From: Rhodocyclaceae bacterium
GTDB taxonomy: Bacteria > Pseudomonadota > Gammaproteobacteria > Burkholderiales > Rhodocyclaceae
Assembly: GCA_026415155.1 (NCBI GenBank)
Contig: JAOAHQ010000008.1
Location: 1 to 47,844, forward strand
Direction: 5' to 3'
Length of the DNA stretch: 47,844 nucleotides
Below the pieces are notes generated by a model. That model was given only the letters and a program-made list of their open reading frames with translations, searched no databases and had not been told where the DNA came from. Position 1 is the first letter of the stretch. Each line of letters begins with the position of its first letter. The position numbers and the translations under genes are program-made. This document shows positions 29,241 to 38,552 of the stretch, in pieces.

Positions 29241-29418
29241 CGAGAGAAGCGGCCGGGCAGTCGGCTCATGGTTCGCGGGCGGGGGCACCAATGGGCTTGG
29301 GCGCGGGGCGCCCACCACTCGCTGACGCTCATACAAGTGGGCGCCTTTTCCGCGCCCACAGCCTTCGGCTGCCGACGCCCGCTCACAAATCGTCGCCCAC
29401 CCGGCCGCTTCCCTCTCG
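29241..29418. repeat. Large imperfect palindrome (about 178 bp) between mshL and mshM
   Basis: Outer arms CGAGAGAAGCGGCCGGG (29241-29257) and the complementary CCCGGCCGCTTCCCTCTCG (29400-29418) pair with a 2-base bulge. Middle arms GCGGGCG / CGCCCGC also pair. The inner core is TGGGCGCGG (29298-29306) with CCGCGCCCA (29350-29358), and GGCGCCCAC (29307-29315) with GTGGGCGCC (29337-29345). The 21-base loop is centred near 29326. No gene is supported in it. As RNA within an mshL-mshM message it would form a very stable hairpin. Confidence 0.8.
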
Positions 29419-29468
29419 TCACCGTTTTCTCGTCCATTGCCTTGCCATCCCTCTGGATCCAACTGCGT

Positions 29469-31178
29469 TTAGCGCGGTGCCACGGAGAGCGGCGGCAGGA
29501 GGAAGTCGCGCACGCGTTCGCTGCTTTGATCGAGATCCCTGACCCAGGCGCGGTCGTCCTTGATGATGGTCGGCTTCAAGAGGATCACGAGTTCGCGCTT
29601 GGCGAGCGAACGGCCGCGCTGCCCCAAGAGATTCCCCGCCGTGGCTCCGGCCGTGCCAGGCAGCCCGCGGCTGTCGCTGCTTTGCTCCTGCGTCATGAGG
29701 CCGCCGATGGCGACGATGTTGCCATCCTGCACGCGCACGATGCTGTCGGTCTCATTGACGCTCGAGGTTGCCAGGGGCAGCGTGTATTGGCCCATCGTGC
29801 CGAGATCGACGACCTTGTTCTTTTCCGAGACGGTGCTGATCGCCGGATGGATATGCAGGATGATGTTGCCATCGTCGTCGATCTGCGGCGTCACGTCGAG
29901 CGAGATGCCCGAGAAGTAAGGCTGCAGCGTCAGGGATGGTGTGGCCGTGGTGCCGGCCGTGGTGCTCGTCGTCGTCGTCGTGACATTGGTGACGAAGAGC
30001 TCGTCGGTGCCGACCTTGAGCACCGCCTTCTGGTTGTTGATCGTCGCGATGCGCGGGCTCGAGAGCACCGAGACCGTGCCTTGCGTTTCGAGAAAGTTCA
30101 AGAGCGCTGCGAAGTTGGCGGTCTGGAAGGCAAGCCCCACGAAGCCGTTGCCGAGCGCCGAAGCCGCCATCGTGCCAGCGAGCCCCGGCAAGGCGGCAAG
30201 ATCATTGCTGCCAAGCGCCCCCGTGCCCGAGGGGCCGAGCGAGCCGCCGGGCTGCAGCACGCCGAGGCTCAAGCGATTGGTCTGGCTGCCATTGAAGGAA
30301 GCCCAGTTGATGCCGGACTGATATTGTTCGTGGAGGCGCACTTCGAGGATCTTCGCCTCGAGCATCACCTGACGCTCGACCATCGCCTGGGTGGCCTTGA
30401 GATACTGCTCGACGGCGCGCAGCTCGCGCGGCAGCGCGCGCACGACGACCACGCCCGAGAGGCTATTGACGACGACGCTGCGCCCCTCGCCGGCGACGAG
30501 GGTGTCGAGCGCGCTCTTCAAATCTTTCCAGAAATCGGCATCCGACTGCGTCTGCACCCGGCTCGTCGTGCTCGTGACAGGCTGCGTTCCTCCTGGCACC
30601 GGCGCCGCCACGCCGGGCGGCGTCGTCGTCGGCGTGGCCGTACCCGTGGGGCCGGCGCTGGTGATCGCGCTCGAGGTCACGCGCAATTCGGTCGCTCCCT
30701 GGCGGCGGCTGGCGAGGTAATTGACCTGGAAGACACGCGTCTGCAAGGTATTCGGCTGGATCGTGATGCGATTGCCCTGGATGCTGAATTCGTAGCCATA
30801 GAGCTCGCGGATTGCTTCCAAGGCCTCCTTGACCGTGACATCCTTGAGATTGACCGTGATGTTGCCGGTCACTTCGGGGCCGACCAGCATGTTGTACTTG
30901 GTGCCGGTGACGATGGCCATGAAGACCTGCGCCGCCGGCGCATTGACGACGGAGAGATCGAAGCGCGCCTCCGCTTGGCCATTGTCCTGCGGCGGCAGGG
31001 AGACGGTCAGCGGCGGCAGTAGAGCCGCCTCCGGGCTCTTCCCTTCGCTCGTCTTGCGTTCTTTGACGGCCTGCTGAAGTTCCGCCCCGATTTGCTCGCG
31101 CACGAGATCGGGCCGTGGCGGCGGCGCCGCACAGGCAGCGAGCCCCAGCGCCATCGGCATCATCCACCAGCTTCTCAT
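29469..31178 (-). CDS. mshL: MSHA pilus outer-membrane secretin MshL
   Basis: 569 residues. A lipoprotein signal ends at Cys15 (LGLAACAAPPP). The secretin/TonB short N-terminal domain is at about 70-140 (YNMLVGPEVTGNITVNLKDV, EALEAIRELYGYEFSI). N-domains and a Thr/Pro/Gly-rich linker follow (about 165-205). The secretin core is at about 320-555 (LNFLETQGTVSVLSSPRIAT, then SVNETDSIVRVQDGNIVAIGGL and ELVILLKPTII). It forms the outer-membrane pore for the pilus. A run of Thr codons inside the core (NVTTTTTSTT) is encoded by a short triplet repeat. ATGA overlap with mshK. Downstream mshM is split off by the palindrome. Confidence 0.92.
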   Translation of the reverse strand: MRSWWMMPMALGLAACAAPPPRPDLVREQIGAELQQAVKERKTSEGKSPEAALLPPLTVSLPPQDNGQAEARFDLSVVNAPAAQVFMAIVTGTKYNMLVGPEVTGNITVNLKDVTVKEALEAIRELYGYEFSIQGNRITIQPNTLQTRVFQVNYLASRRQGATELRVTSSAITSAGPTGTATPTTTPPGVAAPVPGGTQPVTSTTSRVQTQSDADFWKDLKSALDTLVAGEGRSVVVNSLSGVVVVRALPRELRAVEQYLKATQAMVERQVMLEAKILEVRLHEQYQSGINWASFNGSQTNRLSLGVLQPGGSLGPSGTGALGSNDLAALPGLAGTMAASALGNGFVGLAFQTANFAALLNFLETQGTVSVLSSPRIATINNQKAVLKVGTDELFVTNVTTTTTSTTAGTTATPSLTLQPYFSGISLDVTPQIDDDGNIILHIHPAISTVSEKNKVVDLGTMGQYTLPLATSSVNETDSIVRVQDGNIVAIGGLMTQEQSSDSRGLPGTAGATAGNLLGQRGRSLAKRELVILLKPTIIKDDRAWVRDLDQSSERVRDFLLPPLSVAPR

Positions 31179-31546
31179 CGCTTCGACTCCTTCTTCGCCT
31201 TGCCCGCCGGCGCGACAGGCTTCTTCTCGGCCGCCGGGGTGAGGCGCAGGGTTTCTTCACCCAAGGGCCCACGCAACACGACGCGGTCTTCCCGAATCTT
31301 GACGAGGCGCGCCTCGCCGACTTTGCCGCCAAGCTCCACGAACTCGCCATTGATGAGCGCGGCCGGCTTGCCCCCTTTGCGCAGGATCACCGATTGCAGC
31401 GTAAGCGCGGCCGGCGGGGCAGACTCCGGTGCCCCGGCGTTCGTGACCATGAGATTTGCCGGCGGGCGGGTCGGATCGGGCAATTGGGCTTGCGCCATGC
31501 CCATGAGGGCGAGCCCCACGCCGAACGAAATCAGACGACGAGCCAT
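31175..31546 (-). CDS. mshK: MSHA biogenesis protein MshK-like
   Basis: 123 residues, exported. A signal peptide (RLISFGVGLALMGMAQA) is followed by LPDPTRPP, the start shared by MshK and PilP-like secretin-partner lipoproteins without the lipobox. A small beta domain follows (LQSVILRKGGKPAALINGEFVELG, then a VVLRGPLGEE strand) and a Lys-rich tail. MshK probably links the inner-membrane assembly complex to the MshL secretin. It overlaps mshJ by 16 bases and mshL by 4. Confidence 0.85.
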   Translation of the reverse strand: MARRLISFGVGLALMGMAQAQLPDPTRPPANLMVTNAGAPESAPPAALTLQSVILRKGGKPAALINGEFVELGGKVGEARLVKIREDRVVLRGPLGEETLRLTPAAEKKPVAPAGKAKKESKR

Positions 31547-32223
31547 GCCGACTCCAAACTCAAGGTATAGACCGTGATCGTCAGCTCACTGACCGGATGC
31601 TCAGTGACGACAAGCCGCATGCCGCCCCAGAGGAGCTTTTGCGGCAGGCGCTCGAGCTCGCTCACATAGGCGAGCAGCTCGGGATAGCTGCCGGCAATCT
31701 TGATCTCGATGCCATGCTGATAGAGGTTGCCCGCCAAGTTTCGCTCGGCAGGCTTTGCACTTTCCCCTTTCTCGCTCTTGGGCGGGGCGATCAGCGGCTC
31801 GGGCGGCAGGGTCGTCAGGCTCACGAGGGAAAGGCCACGATGGCGGGCCAAGAGCGTTTGCAAGAGCACCGGCGCTTCGGTGGGCGCGACGAGCAGGCGG
31901 TCGAAGCGCTCGATCTCGCGCTCCACGTCCGCAAGTTGCTGCTGCAGGCGCTGTAGTTCGGCGCGATTGACGGCATCGGGATCGCTGCGGTTGCTCGCGA
32001 GTGCGAGAAGCTGCGCCCGCAATTGCTCCTGCTCGGCCTGCTGCTGAGTGAGCGTCTTTTTGAGGCGGGCCGCCTCTTGCTGGGCCGGTTCGATCGCGAG
32101 GCGATAGCCGCCAAAGAGCAGTGCGAAGACCGTGGCGCCAGCCACCAAGAGCTTTTCGCGACGTTGCAAGGCGGCAAAGCGCGCCGAGGCCGCTTGCCAT
32201 TGGGCCGTGAGCGTGGTGCTCAT
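31531..32223 (-). CDS. mshJ: MSHA biogenesis protein MshJ (PilO-like)
   Basis: 230 residues. One N-terminal transmembrane helix (about 24-42, EKLLVAGATVFALLFGGYRL), a periplasmic coiled coil (about 45-115, QQQAEQEQLRAQLLAL and LQRLQQQLADVEREIERFD) and a C-terminal ferredoxin-like domain (about 165-228, GIEIKIAGSYPELLAYVSEL) form the layout of PilO/MshJ. It would be part of the inner-membrane alignment complex with the PilN-like product of the gene before it. ATGA overlap with that gene. Confidence 0.87.
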   Translation of the reverse strand: MSTTLTAQWQAASARFAALQRREKLLVAGATVFALLFGGYRLAIEPAQQEAARLKKTLTQQQAEQEQLRAQLLALASNRSDPDAVNRAELQRLQQQLADVEREIERFDRLLVAPTEAPVLLQTLLARHRGLSLVSLTTLPPEPLIAPPKSEKGESAKPAERNLAGNLYQHGIEIKIAGSYPELLAYVSELERLPQKLLWGGMRLVVTEHPVSELTITVYTLSLESAWLVV

Positions 32224-32918
32224 CCCGTCCCTCCCGCGCCGCTACGCGCCGGAGCTTCGCCTTCGGCCTTGAGCGGGATCAGCGTGAATTCATGCCAGGG
32301 CGCGCGCTGGGAAAGTGTTGATGCCGGTGTAGGCGCCGGTGAGGGCATCGTGCCGGCGGGGGGCTCGGCCTTGCCCGGCTCGAGCTTCAAGGCCGCGAAG
32401 GCACGGCCTTGAAAGGCCGCTTCGCGGTTGAGGCGGCGGATGTATTCGGGCAAGAGCGCCGGATCCAGCGTGCGGCCGCGGATTTCCATGCGACCGTGGG
32501 CATCGACGCTAAACCCCGTCAGCCACAGTCCATTCATGCTCTGCCGCGCCAAGCCCCGCAGCAGCTCGGCGTAAGGCTCGCCCGCTTTGCCCGCGCGGCG
32601 CTCTGCCAAGGCTTCATGCACGGCGCGGCGCTGTTCGAGCCGTTGGCGCTGCTGGGCGATCGCTTCGACGAGCGCCGCATCGGGCTGACGTTCGGCCAGC
32701 GTCTGGCCCAAGCGCGCGAACTGTTCGCGCAGCGCCTTCGTCTGCGCTTCACTGTCGGCCACTCGTTTCGCCAGCACCGGCAGTTCGAGGCGTGCCGCGA
32801 CAGCATGGACGAAGACGACGAGGGCGAGCCCCACGCCGAGCACCAAGAGATTGCCGAGCGTGAGCCACTCGCGCGTGCGCTTGAGCGTCGGATCGTAGAG
32901 GTTGATCTGCTGGGCCAT
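32220..32918 (-). CDS. PilN-like MSHA biogenesis protein (MshI2)
   Basis: 232 residues. MAQQINLYDPTLKRTREWL is the classic N-terminal INLYxP motif by which PilN-type proteins bind PilM-type partners. A transmembrane helix (about 21-45) is followed by a coiled coil (about 50-100) and a small periplasmic domain (about 120-185, LARQSMNGLWLTGFSVDAHG). The Pro-rich extension at the C-terminus is unusual for PilN. It lies 3 bases after the PilM-like gene, so the two are an MshI/PilM-PilN pair. Confidence 0.85.
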   Translation of the reverse strand: MAQQINLYDPTLKRTREWLTLGNLLVLGVGLALVVFVHAVAARLELPVLAKRVADSEAQTKALREQFARLGQTLAERQPDAALVEAIAQQRQRLEQRRAVHEALAERRAGKAGEPYAELLRGLARQSMNGLWLTGFSVDAHGRMEIRGRTLDPALLPEYIRRLNREAAFQGRAFAALKLEPGKAEPPAGTMPSPAPTPASTLSQRAPWHEFTLIPLKAEGEAPARSGAGGTG

Positions 32919-32921
32919 GCT

Positions 32922-33848
32922 TTAACCCTCCCGGAGCGCCGCGCCAAGCGCCAGCCAGCCTTCCGCCTGGCGTTGGGGTTCGGCGAGCTGCGGCACGGCC
33001 TCGAGGTCGAGCGCGCTGGCAAGATCGGCCTGAACTACCGGCAAGGAGAGATTGGCGGCCAGATAGGCGAGGAAGGCCTCCCCGCCCGGCAAGGGGCCGA
33101 TCAAGAGGCGTGTGAGCGGAATGGCACTAAAGTTGCGGTCGAAGTTGTCGAGCGTGCGCTGGATGTCGAGCAGCACGCGCTCGAAGAGCGCTTCGGCCTG
33201 GCCGTCGGCGAGCTCGGCGGCGCTCACCTCGATGTGGCGCGTCATGATGAGCTCGCCGCGATGGCTGATCGTGAGGCGGCCGCCCTCGCCATCGAAGGCG
33301 ACGAGCGCCAGCGCGCGGTTTTCCTCTTCGAAGAGCGCGGCGAGGTTGCGCTGGGCGAGCTCCGGGATGTCGATGGCCGCGAGCGCTACCTTGGCGTCTT
33401 GGAACGCCCAGATGCGCGGCTGCAAGACGGCGTGGCTCGCCACGACGACCCAGACTTGCGGCGTGCGGCTGCCGGTGGCAGGAATGTCGAGGAGATCGAG
33501 GCCGGCCGCTTCGACGGGAAAATCGACCATCTCCTTGATGCGCCAGCGCAGCGCCTCGCGCAGCTCTTCACGGGGCAGGCTCTTGGCATTGTCGGGCACA
33601 TCGACCTGGAGGAGCTGATATTGGCCGTGGCCGAGCAAGGTAGTGCAAGGACTGTGACCGATGCGCTTGGCTTGCTTAAGCCGCTTCAAGGACTCCGCTT
33701 CGCTGCCCTCGCGCGCGAAGCTTTCGCAGGCGCGCACGAGGGGCTTGGCCGCACCGCGCCGCAGCACGCTGGCCACGACGATGCGCTCGGCCTCGAAGAT
33801 CACCGATGTCCAGCCATCACCGCGCGCCTCTTTTCTCCAAAAAGACAT
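32922..33848 (-). CDS. mshI: MSHA biogenesis protein MshI (PilM-like)
   Basis: 308 residues, no signal or transmembrane segment. The sequence has the actin-like ATPase pattern of PilM/MshI (WTSVIFEAERIVVASVLRRG near the start, ALALVAFDGEGGRLTISHRGEL in the middle, and RLLIGPLPGGEAFLAYLAA late). The LPREELREALRWRIKEMVDFP stretch is typical of MshI. It should sit on the cytoplasmic face and bind the INLYxP motif of the next gene's product. First gene of the msh run, starting 125 bases after the pccA stop. Confidence 0.87.
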   Translation of the reverse strand: MSFWRKEARGDGWTSVIFEAERIVVASVLRRGAAKPLVRACESFAREGSEAESLKRLKQAKRIGHSPCTTLLGHGQYQLLQVDVPDNAKSLPREELREALRWRIKEMVDFPVEAAGLDLLDIPATGSRTPQVWVVVASHAVLQPRIWAFQDAKVALAAIDIPELAQRNLAALFEEENRALALVAFDGEGGRLTISHRGELIMTRHIEVSAAELADGQAEALFERVLLDIQRTLDNFDRNFSAIPLTRLLIGPLPGGEAFLAYLAANLSLPVVQADLASALDLEAVPQLAEPQRQAEGWLALGAALREG

Positions 33849-33919
33849 ATCCGGGCCTGTTTTACCGTCTGCCCGGAGTCTAGCGATCCCCCTCGAGCGG
33901 GAATGCCCGAAAAGAAGGC

Positions 33920-33940
33920 GAAAAGCGGGCCTTTCGGCCT
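33920..33940 (-). terminator. Weak terminator-like hairpin after pccA
   Basis: On the minus strand AGGCC-GAAA-GGCCC makes a short GC stem with a GAAA tetraloop, followed by CGCTTTTCGCC. The T-tract is short, so termination may be partial and allow read-through into mshI. Confidence 0.35.
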
Positions 33941-33945
33941 AGGGG

Positions 33946-33968
33946 GCCGTCGGGCCAGCGCCGACTTT
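33946..33968 (+). repeat. 23-bp dispersed repeat, copy 9 (after pccA)
   Basis: GCCGTCGGGC then CAGCGCCGACTTT, an exact consensus match, ending 5 bases from the pccA stop codon. Confidence 0.85.
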
Positions 33969-33973
33969 CGGGC

Positions 33974-35965
33974 TTATTTGAAAGAGAGGATCGGCTGGTC
34001 GACCGAGAGGCTCTCGCCCGGCTTGGCGAGCCACGCATCGACGATGCAATCGCGTTCGGCCTTCAAGACGTTTTCCATCTTCATCGCTTCGATCTTGGCG
34101 AGCACCTCGCCGGCCTTGACTTCCTGGCCGGGGGAGACGGCGATGTGGGTCAAGAGCCCCGGCATCGGCGAGAGCAGGAACTTCGACATGTCGGGCGGCG
34201 CCTTGTGCGGCATCAGCGAGAGCAAATGCGCCGCACGCGGCGAGAGCACCAGGAGGTCGATTTGCGTGCCCCAGTGAAAGAGGCGGTAGCCGAGGCCGCG
34301 GCGCTCGACCTGCATCGTGAAGGGCTCATCGTTACACGTGCCGCGATAAAGCGGCTCGCCGAAGCGCCAGTCGGAGCGGATTGCATAGGTCTCGCCGCCG
34401 AGCGCGATGTCCCAGCCGCCCGCGGCGGGAGCGACAGTCACCACATGATCGCTGCCATCGGGCAGCCGCACGACGAATTCCTCGGCCGGCCGGTATTCGT
34501 GGCCGGGCATCTGGCCGGAAATCAGCGCGTTGCGTTCCTCATGCTGGCGATGCATCGCTGCCGCGACGGCGATGAGAAGCGCCGGATCGTCATGCGGCAC
34601 CATCGAGGCATCGAAGCCTTTCGGGTAGGACTCGGCGATGAGGCCGGTGCTGAAATGGCCCGAGACGAAGCGCGGATGCTGCATGAGCGCCGCCTGGAAG
34701 GCGATGTTGGCGGCCACGCCGCGGATCACGAAGGCATTCAAGGCATCGCGCATCTTGGCGATCGCCCCTTCGCGCGTCGGCGCGTGGGTGATGAGCTTGG
34801 CGATCATCGAGTCATAATACATCGAAATCTCGCCGCCTTCATAGACGCCGGTATCGACGCGCACGCCATGGCCCTCGGCCGGCGGGATGAACTTGACGAG
34901 GCGGCCCGTCGAGGGCAGAAAGCCGCGGAACGGATCCTCGGCGTTGATGCGGCACTCGATCGCCCAGCCGTCGATCTTGAGGTCTTCCTGACGGAAGGGC
35001 AGCTTCTCGCCGGCGGCCACGCGAATCATCCATTCGACGAGATCGAGGCCGGTGATCATCTCGGTGACCGGATGCTCGACCTGCAAGCGCGTGTTCATCT
35101 CGAGGAAGTAAAAGCTCTTGTCCTTGCCATTGACGACGAACTCGACGGTGCCGGCCGACTGGTAATTCACGGCGCGTGCCAGCGCCACCGCCTGTTCGCC
35201 CATCGCGCGGCGCGTTTCCGGATCGAGGAAGGGCGAGGGCGCCTCCTCGATGACCTTCTGGTGGCGGCGCTGGATCGAGCATTCGCGCTCGAAGAGATAG
35301 ACGAGGTTGCCATGCGCATCGCCCAACACCTGGATCTCGATGTGGCGCGGCTCTTCGACGTATTTCTCGATGAAGACGCGGTCATCGCCAAAGGCGTTCT
35401 TTGCCTCGGTCTGACAGGAGGCAAAGCCCTCATAGGCCTCCTGGTCGTTCCAGGCCACCCGCAGCCCCTTGCCACCGCCGCCCGCGGAGGCCTTGATCAT
35501 CACCGGATAGCCAATCTTCCGGGCGATTTCCACCGCCGCCTGCGGGCTTTCGATCGCCTCGTTGTGGCCCGGGATCGTATTGACCTGAGCGGCCAGCGCG
35601 AGCTTCTTCGATTCGATCTTGTCGCCCATCTTGGCGACCGAGTCGGCCTTGGGGCCGATGAAGACGATGCCCGCTTCCTCGAGCCGGCGGGAGAACTCGG
35701 CGTTTTCCGAAAGAAAGCCATAACCCGGGTGCACGGCCTCGGCGCCAGTCTGTTTGCAGGCGGCGATGAGCTTATCCATCACGAGATAGCTTTCTTTCGA
35801 GGGCGGCGGGCCGATCAAGACGGCTTCGTCGGCCAGCTCGACGTGCAGGGCATCGCGGTCGGCTTCCGAATAGACAGCGACGGTGGCGATGCCGAGCTTG
35901 CGGCAGGTCTTGATGACGCGGCAGGCGATCTCACCGCGGTTAGCGATCAGGATCTTCTTGAACAT
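33974..35965 (-). CDS. pccA: Propionyl-CoA (acyl-CoA) carboxylase, biotin carboxylase / BCCP subunit
   Basis: 663 residues. The biotin carboxylase region (about 1-450) opens MFKKILIANRGEIACRVI. It has the ATP-grasp glycine loop KASAGGGGKGLRVA (about 162-175), ERECSIQRRHQKVIEE and the catalytic EMNTRLQVEHPVTE. A BT-type linker domain follows (about 500-590), and the C-terminal biotinyl domain has the biotin lysine in KIEAMKMENVLKAE (about 630). Together with PccB it carboxylates propionyl-CoA to (S)-methylmalonyl-CoA. It follows pccB by 10 bases, with meaB and mcm further upstream, which fixes the substrate better than sequence alone. Confidence 0.93.
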   Translation of the reverse strand: MFKKILIANRGEIACRVIKTCRKLGIATVAVYSEADRDALHVELADEAVLIGPPPSKESYLVMDKLIAACKQTGAEAVHPGYGFLSENAEFSRRLEEAGIVFIGPKADSVAKMGDKIESKKLALAAQVNTIPGHNEAIESPQAAVEIARKIGYPVMIKASAGGGGKGLRVAWNDQEAYEGFASCQTEAKNAFGDDRVFIEKYVEEPRHIEIQVLGDAHGNLVYLFERECSIQRRHQKVIEEAPSPFLDPETRRAMGEQAVALARAVNYQSAGTVEFVVNGKDKSFYFLEMNTRLQVEHPVTEMITGLDLVEWMIRVAAGEKLPFRQEDLKIDGWAIECRINAEDPFRGFLPSTGRLVKFIPPAEGHGVRVDTGVYEGGEISMYYDSMIAKLITHAPTREGAIAKMRDALNAFVIRGVAANIAFQAALMQHPRFVSGHFSTGLIAESYPKGFDASMVPHDDPALLIAVAAAMHRQHEERNALISGQMPGHEYRPAEEFVVRLPDGSDHVVTVAPAAGGWDIALGGETYAIRSDWRFGEPLYRGTCNDEPFTMQVERRGLGYRLFHWGTQIDLLVLSPRAAHLLSLMPHKAPPDMSKFLLSPMPGLLTHIAVSPGQEVKAGEVLAKIEAMKMENVLKAERDCIVDAWLAKPGESLSVDQPILSFK

Positions 35966-35975
35966 GTCCGGTTCC

Positions 35976-37508
35976 TCAGAGGGGAATATTGCCGTGCTTG
36001 CGCCACGGGTTCTCGATCTTCTTGTTCCTCAGCATCACCAAGGAACGGCAGATACGCTTTCTCGTCTCGTGCGGCTGGATCACGTCGTCGATGAAGCCGC
36101 GCGCGCCGGCGACGAAGGGGTTGGCGAACTTGGCCTTGTATTCGGCCTCACGCGCGGCAAGCTTCACCGGGTCGTGCTTGTCTTCGCGGAAGATGATCTC
36201 GACGGCGCCCTTCGGGCCCATGACGGCGATCTCGGCCGAGGGCCAGGCGAAATTGACGTCCCCCCGCAGGTGCTTGCTGGCCATCACGTCATAGGCGCCG
36301 CCATAGGCCTTCCTTGTGATGACGGTGATCTTCGGCACCGTGCATTCGGCATAGGCATAGAGGAGCTTGGCGCCATGCTTGATGATGCCGCCATACTCCT
36401 GCGCCGTGCCCGGCATGAAGCCCGGCACGTCGACGAAGGTGATGATCGGAATGTTGAAGGCATCGCAAAAGCGCACGAAGCGTGCCGCCTTGATCGAGCT
36501 TTTGATGTCGAGGCAGCCGGCCAAGACCATCGGCTGATTGGCGACGATGCCGACCGTCTGCCCTTCCATGCGCGCAAAGCCGATCACGATGTTCTTGGCG
36601 TGATCCGGCTGCAATTCGAAGAAGTCGCCCTCATCGACGACCTTGACGATCAGCTCCTTGATGTCATAAGGCTTATTCGGGTTATCGGGCACCAGCGTAT
36701 CGAGGCTTAAGTCGATGCGGTCGGCCGGATCGGTGGTCGGCCGGATCGGCGGCTTCTCGCGGTTGTTCTGCGGCAGGAAGTTGAAGAAGCGGCGCACGAG
36801 CAAGAGCGCCTCGACGTCGTTTTCGAAGGCGAGATCGGCCACACCGGATTTCGTCGTGTGCGTCGTCGCGCCGCCGAGCTCCTCGGCCGTCACTTCTTCA
36901 TGCGTGACGGTCTTCACGACGTCAGGGCCGGTGACGAACATGTAGGAGGAATCCTTGACCATGAAGATGAAGTCGGTCATCGCCGGGCTATAGACCGCGC
37001 CGCCCGCGCAGGGCCCCATGATGAGCGAAATCTGCGGGATCACGCCGGATGCGAGGACATTTCTCTGGAACACCTCGGCATAGCCGCCCAAGGCCGCCAC
37101 GCCTTCCTGAATGCGCGCGCCGCCTGAGTCGTTGAGACCGATGATCGGCGCGCCCACCTGCATCGCCTTGTCCATGATCTTGCAGATCTTCTCGGCATGC
37201 GCTTCGGAGAGCGCGCCGCCGAAGACGGTGAAATCCTGCGAGAAGACGAACACCATGCGGCCATTGATCGTGCCGTAGCCCGTGACCACCCCGTCGGAGG
37301 GCACCTTGTTCTCGGCCATGCCAAAGTCCGTGCAGCGGTGCTCCTTGAACATGTCCCACTCTTCGAAGGTGCCCGGGTCGAGCAGGAGTTCGATGCGCTC
37401 GCGCGCCGTGAGCTTGCCCTTGGCGTGCTGGGCGTCGATGCGTTTCTGCCCGCCGCCCAGCCGCGCCAGCGTGCGCTTTCTTTCCAGTTCCGCGATGATC
37501 TCGTGCAT
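35976..37508 (-). CDS. pccB: Propionyl-CoA carboxylase, carboxyltransferase subunit
   Basis: 510 residues. A fused alpha/beta carboxyltransferase of the crotonase fold: the N-half has [18 protein letters not shown] and [24 protein letters not shown] (about 120-145), the C-half [31 protein letters not shown] (about 375-405) and [14 protein letters not shown]. It transfers carboxyl from biotin to propionyl-CoA. Length and blocks fit PccB rather than the methylcrotonyl or geranyl forms. The neighbour meaB supports propionyl-CoA. Confidence 0.94.
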   Translation of the reverse strand: MHEIIAELERKRTLARLGGGQKRIDAQHAKGKLTARERIELLLDPGTFEEWDMFKEHRCTDFGMAENKVPSDGVVTGYGTINGRMVFVFSQDFTVFGGALSEAHAEKICKIMDKAMQVGAPIIGLNDSGGARIQEGVAALGGYAEVFQRNVLASGVIPQISLIMGPCAGGAVYSPAMTDFIFMVKDSSYMFVTGPDVVKTVTHEEVTAEELGGATTHTTKSGVADLAFENDVEALLLVRRFFNFLPQNNREKPPIRPTTDPADRIDLSLDTLVPDNPNKPYDIKELIVKVVDEGDFFELQPDHAKNIVIGFARMEGQTVGIVANQPMVLAGCLDIKSSIKAARFVRFCDAFNIPIITFVDVPGFMPGTAQEYGGIIKHGAKLLYAYAECTVPKITVITRKAYGGAYDVMASKHLRGDVNFAWPSAEIAVMGPKGAVEIIFREDKHDPVKLAAREAEYKAKFANPFVAGARGFIDDVIQPHETRKRICRSLVMLRNKKIENPWRKHGNIPL

Positions 37509-37520
37509 GGATGGGTTCTC

Positions 37521-38552
37521 CTAGAAATACCGGTTCAGCAGATTCAGAAGCCGCTGCGCGGCGGCCGTGGGAGAGGTTTCGCCCGCCTCGACGGCGCGGG
37601 AAAGCTCAGGCAAGAGCGCGCGCACTGCCGGATGTTCGCGAAAACGGTGGCGTAATCCTGCATCGATCGCCTGCCACATCCAGGCGAGCGCCTGGCGGCG
37701 CCGCTTGTCTTCCCAGGCGCCGCTCGCCCGCTGGGTGCGCTCGAATTCGAGCAGGGCCTGCCAGACGGCTTCGATGCCCTGGCCGCGGTGCGCGCTTACC
37801 GTCAGCACCGGCGGCCGCCAGCCCGAAGCGGATGGATGCAAGAGCGCAAGCGCGCTTCGCAGGCCCTGTGCGGCGCGCTCGGCCGCGGCGGCATCGAGGT
37901 CGGCCTTGTTGATGACGATGAGATCAGCGAGTTCCATGATGCCGCGCTTCATGCCCTGTAGCTCGTCGCCCGCATTCGGCAATTGCAAGAGCACGAAAGC
38001 GTCGGTCATGCCTGCCACGGCCGTCTCGCTTTGCCCGACGCCGACGGTCTCGACGATGACGACATCGAAGCCGGCCGCCTCGCAGAGGAGCAGCGCCTCG
38101 CGCGTTTTCTCGGCCACCCCGCCGAGGGCGCCCGCCGAGGGCGAGGGTCGAATGAAGGCCGCCTCCAGTTGGCTTAAGCGCGCCATGCGCGTCTTGTCGC
38201 CCAAAATCGAGCCGCCGCTTAAGGAAGAGGACGGATCGACGGCGAGCACCGCAACTTTTTTGCCCGCTTCGATGAGATAAAGGCCGAAAGCCTCGATGAA
38301 GGTCGATTTGCCGACGCCAGGCACGCCCGTGAGGCCGATGCGCAGGCTCTTGCCCGTCTGCGGCAAGAGGGCGTCGAGCAGGCGGCCCGCACGTTCCTGG
38401 TGGTCGGCGCGCGTCGATTCGATCAGCGTGATCGCCTTGGCCAGCGCGCGACGCTTTCCCGCTAGCACGCCGTTGATGAGGGCCCGATCCTCGGTCGCGA
38501 GCGACTGAGGCGCAACCGAGGGCCGTCGTGCCAGCGCCGAGTGTTCAGACAA
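37521..38552 (-). CDS. meaB: Methylmalonyl-CoA mutase-associated G3E GTPase MeaB (ArgK)
   Basis: About 343 residues from TTG 38552, chosen because GGGAG sits 7 bases upstream; an in-frame TTG at 38591 lies deeper in the toxin gene. Walker A is [18 protein letters not shown], then [24 protein letters not shown] and the GTP-specificity NKADLDA. MeaB loads and protects adenosylcobalamin on the mutase. The start overlaps the toxin stop, so its ribosome site lies in the toxin gene. Codons 3 to 11 (EHSALARRP) contain a copy of the 23-bp repeat before the conserved [22 protein letters not shown] start of the family. Confidence 0.9.
   Translation of the reverse strand: MSEHSALARRPSVAPQSLATEDRALINGVLAGKRRALAKAITLIESTRADHQERAGRLLDALLPQTGKSLRIGLTGVPGVGKSTFIEAFGLYLIEAGKKVAVLAVDPSSSLSGGSILGDKTRMARLSQLEAAFIRPSPSAGALGGVAEKTREALLLCEAAGFDVVIVETVGVGQSETAVAGMTDAFVLLQLPNAGDELQGMKRGIMELADLIVINKADLDAAAAERAAQGLRSALALLHPSASGWRPPVLTVSAHRGQGIEAVWQALLEFERTQRASGAWEDKRRRQALAWMWQAIDAGLRHRFREHPAVRALLPELSRAVEAGETSPTAAAQRLLNLLNRYF
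38522..38544 (+). repeat. 23-bp dispersed repeat, copy 10 (5' end of meaB)
   Basis: GCCGTCGTGC then CAGCGCCGAGTGT on the strand opposite to meaB. Two changes near one end. It is translated in meaB as part of EHSALARRP. Confidence 0.75.

Noticed and set aside
29241-29418. Integron attC site
   Set aside because: It is palindromic, but no core RYYYAAC/GTTRRRY ends or integrase are seen, and the flanking genes belong to one operon.
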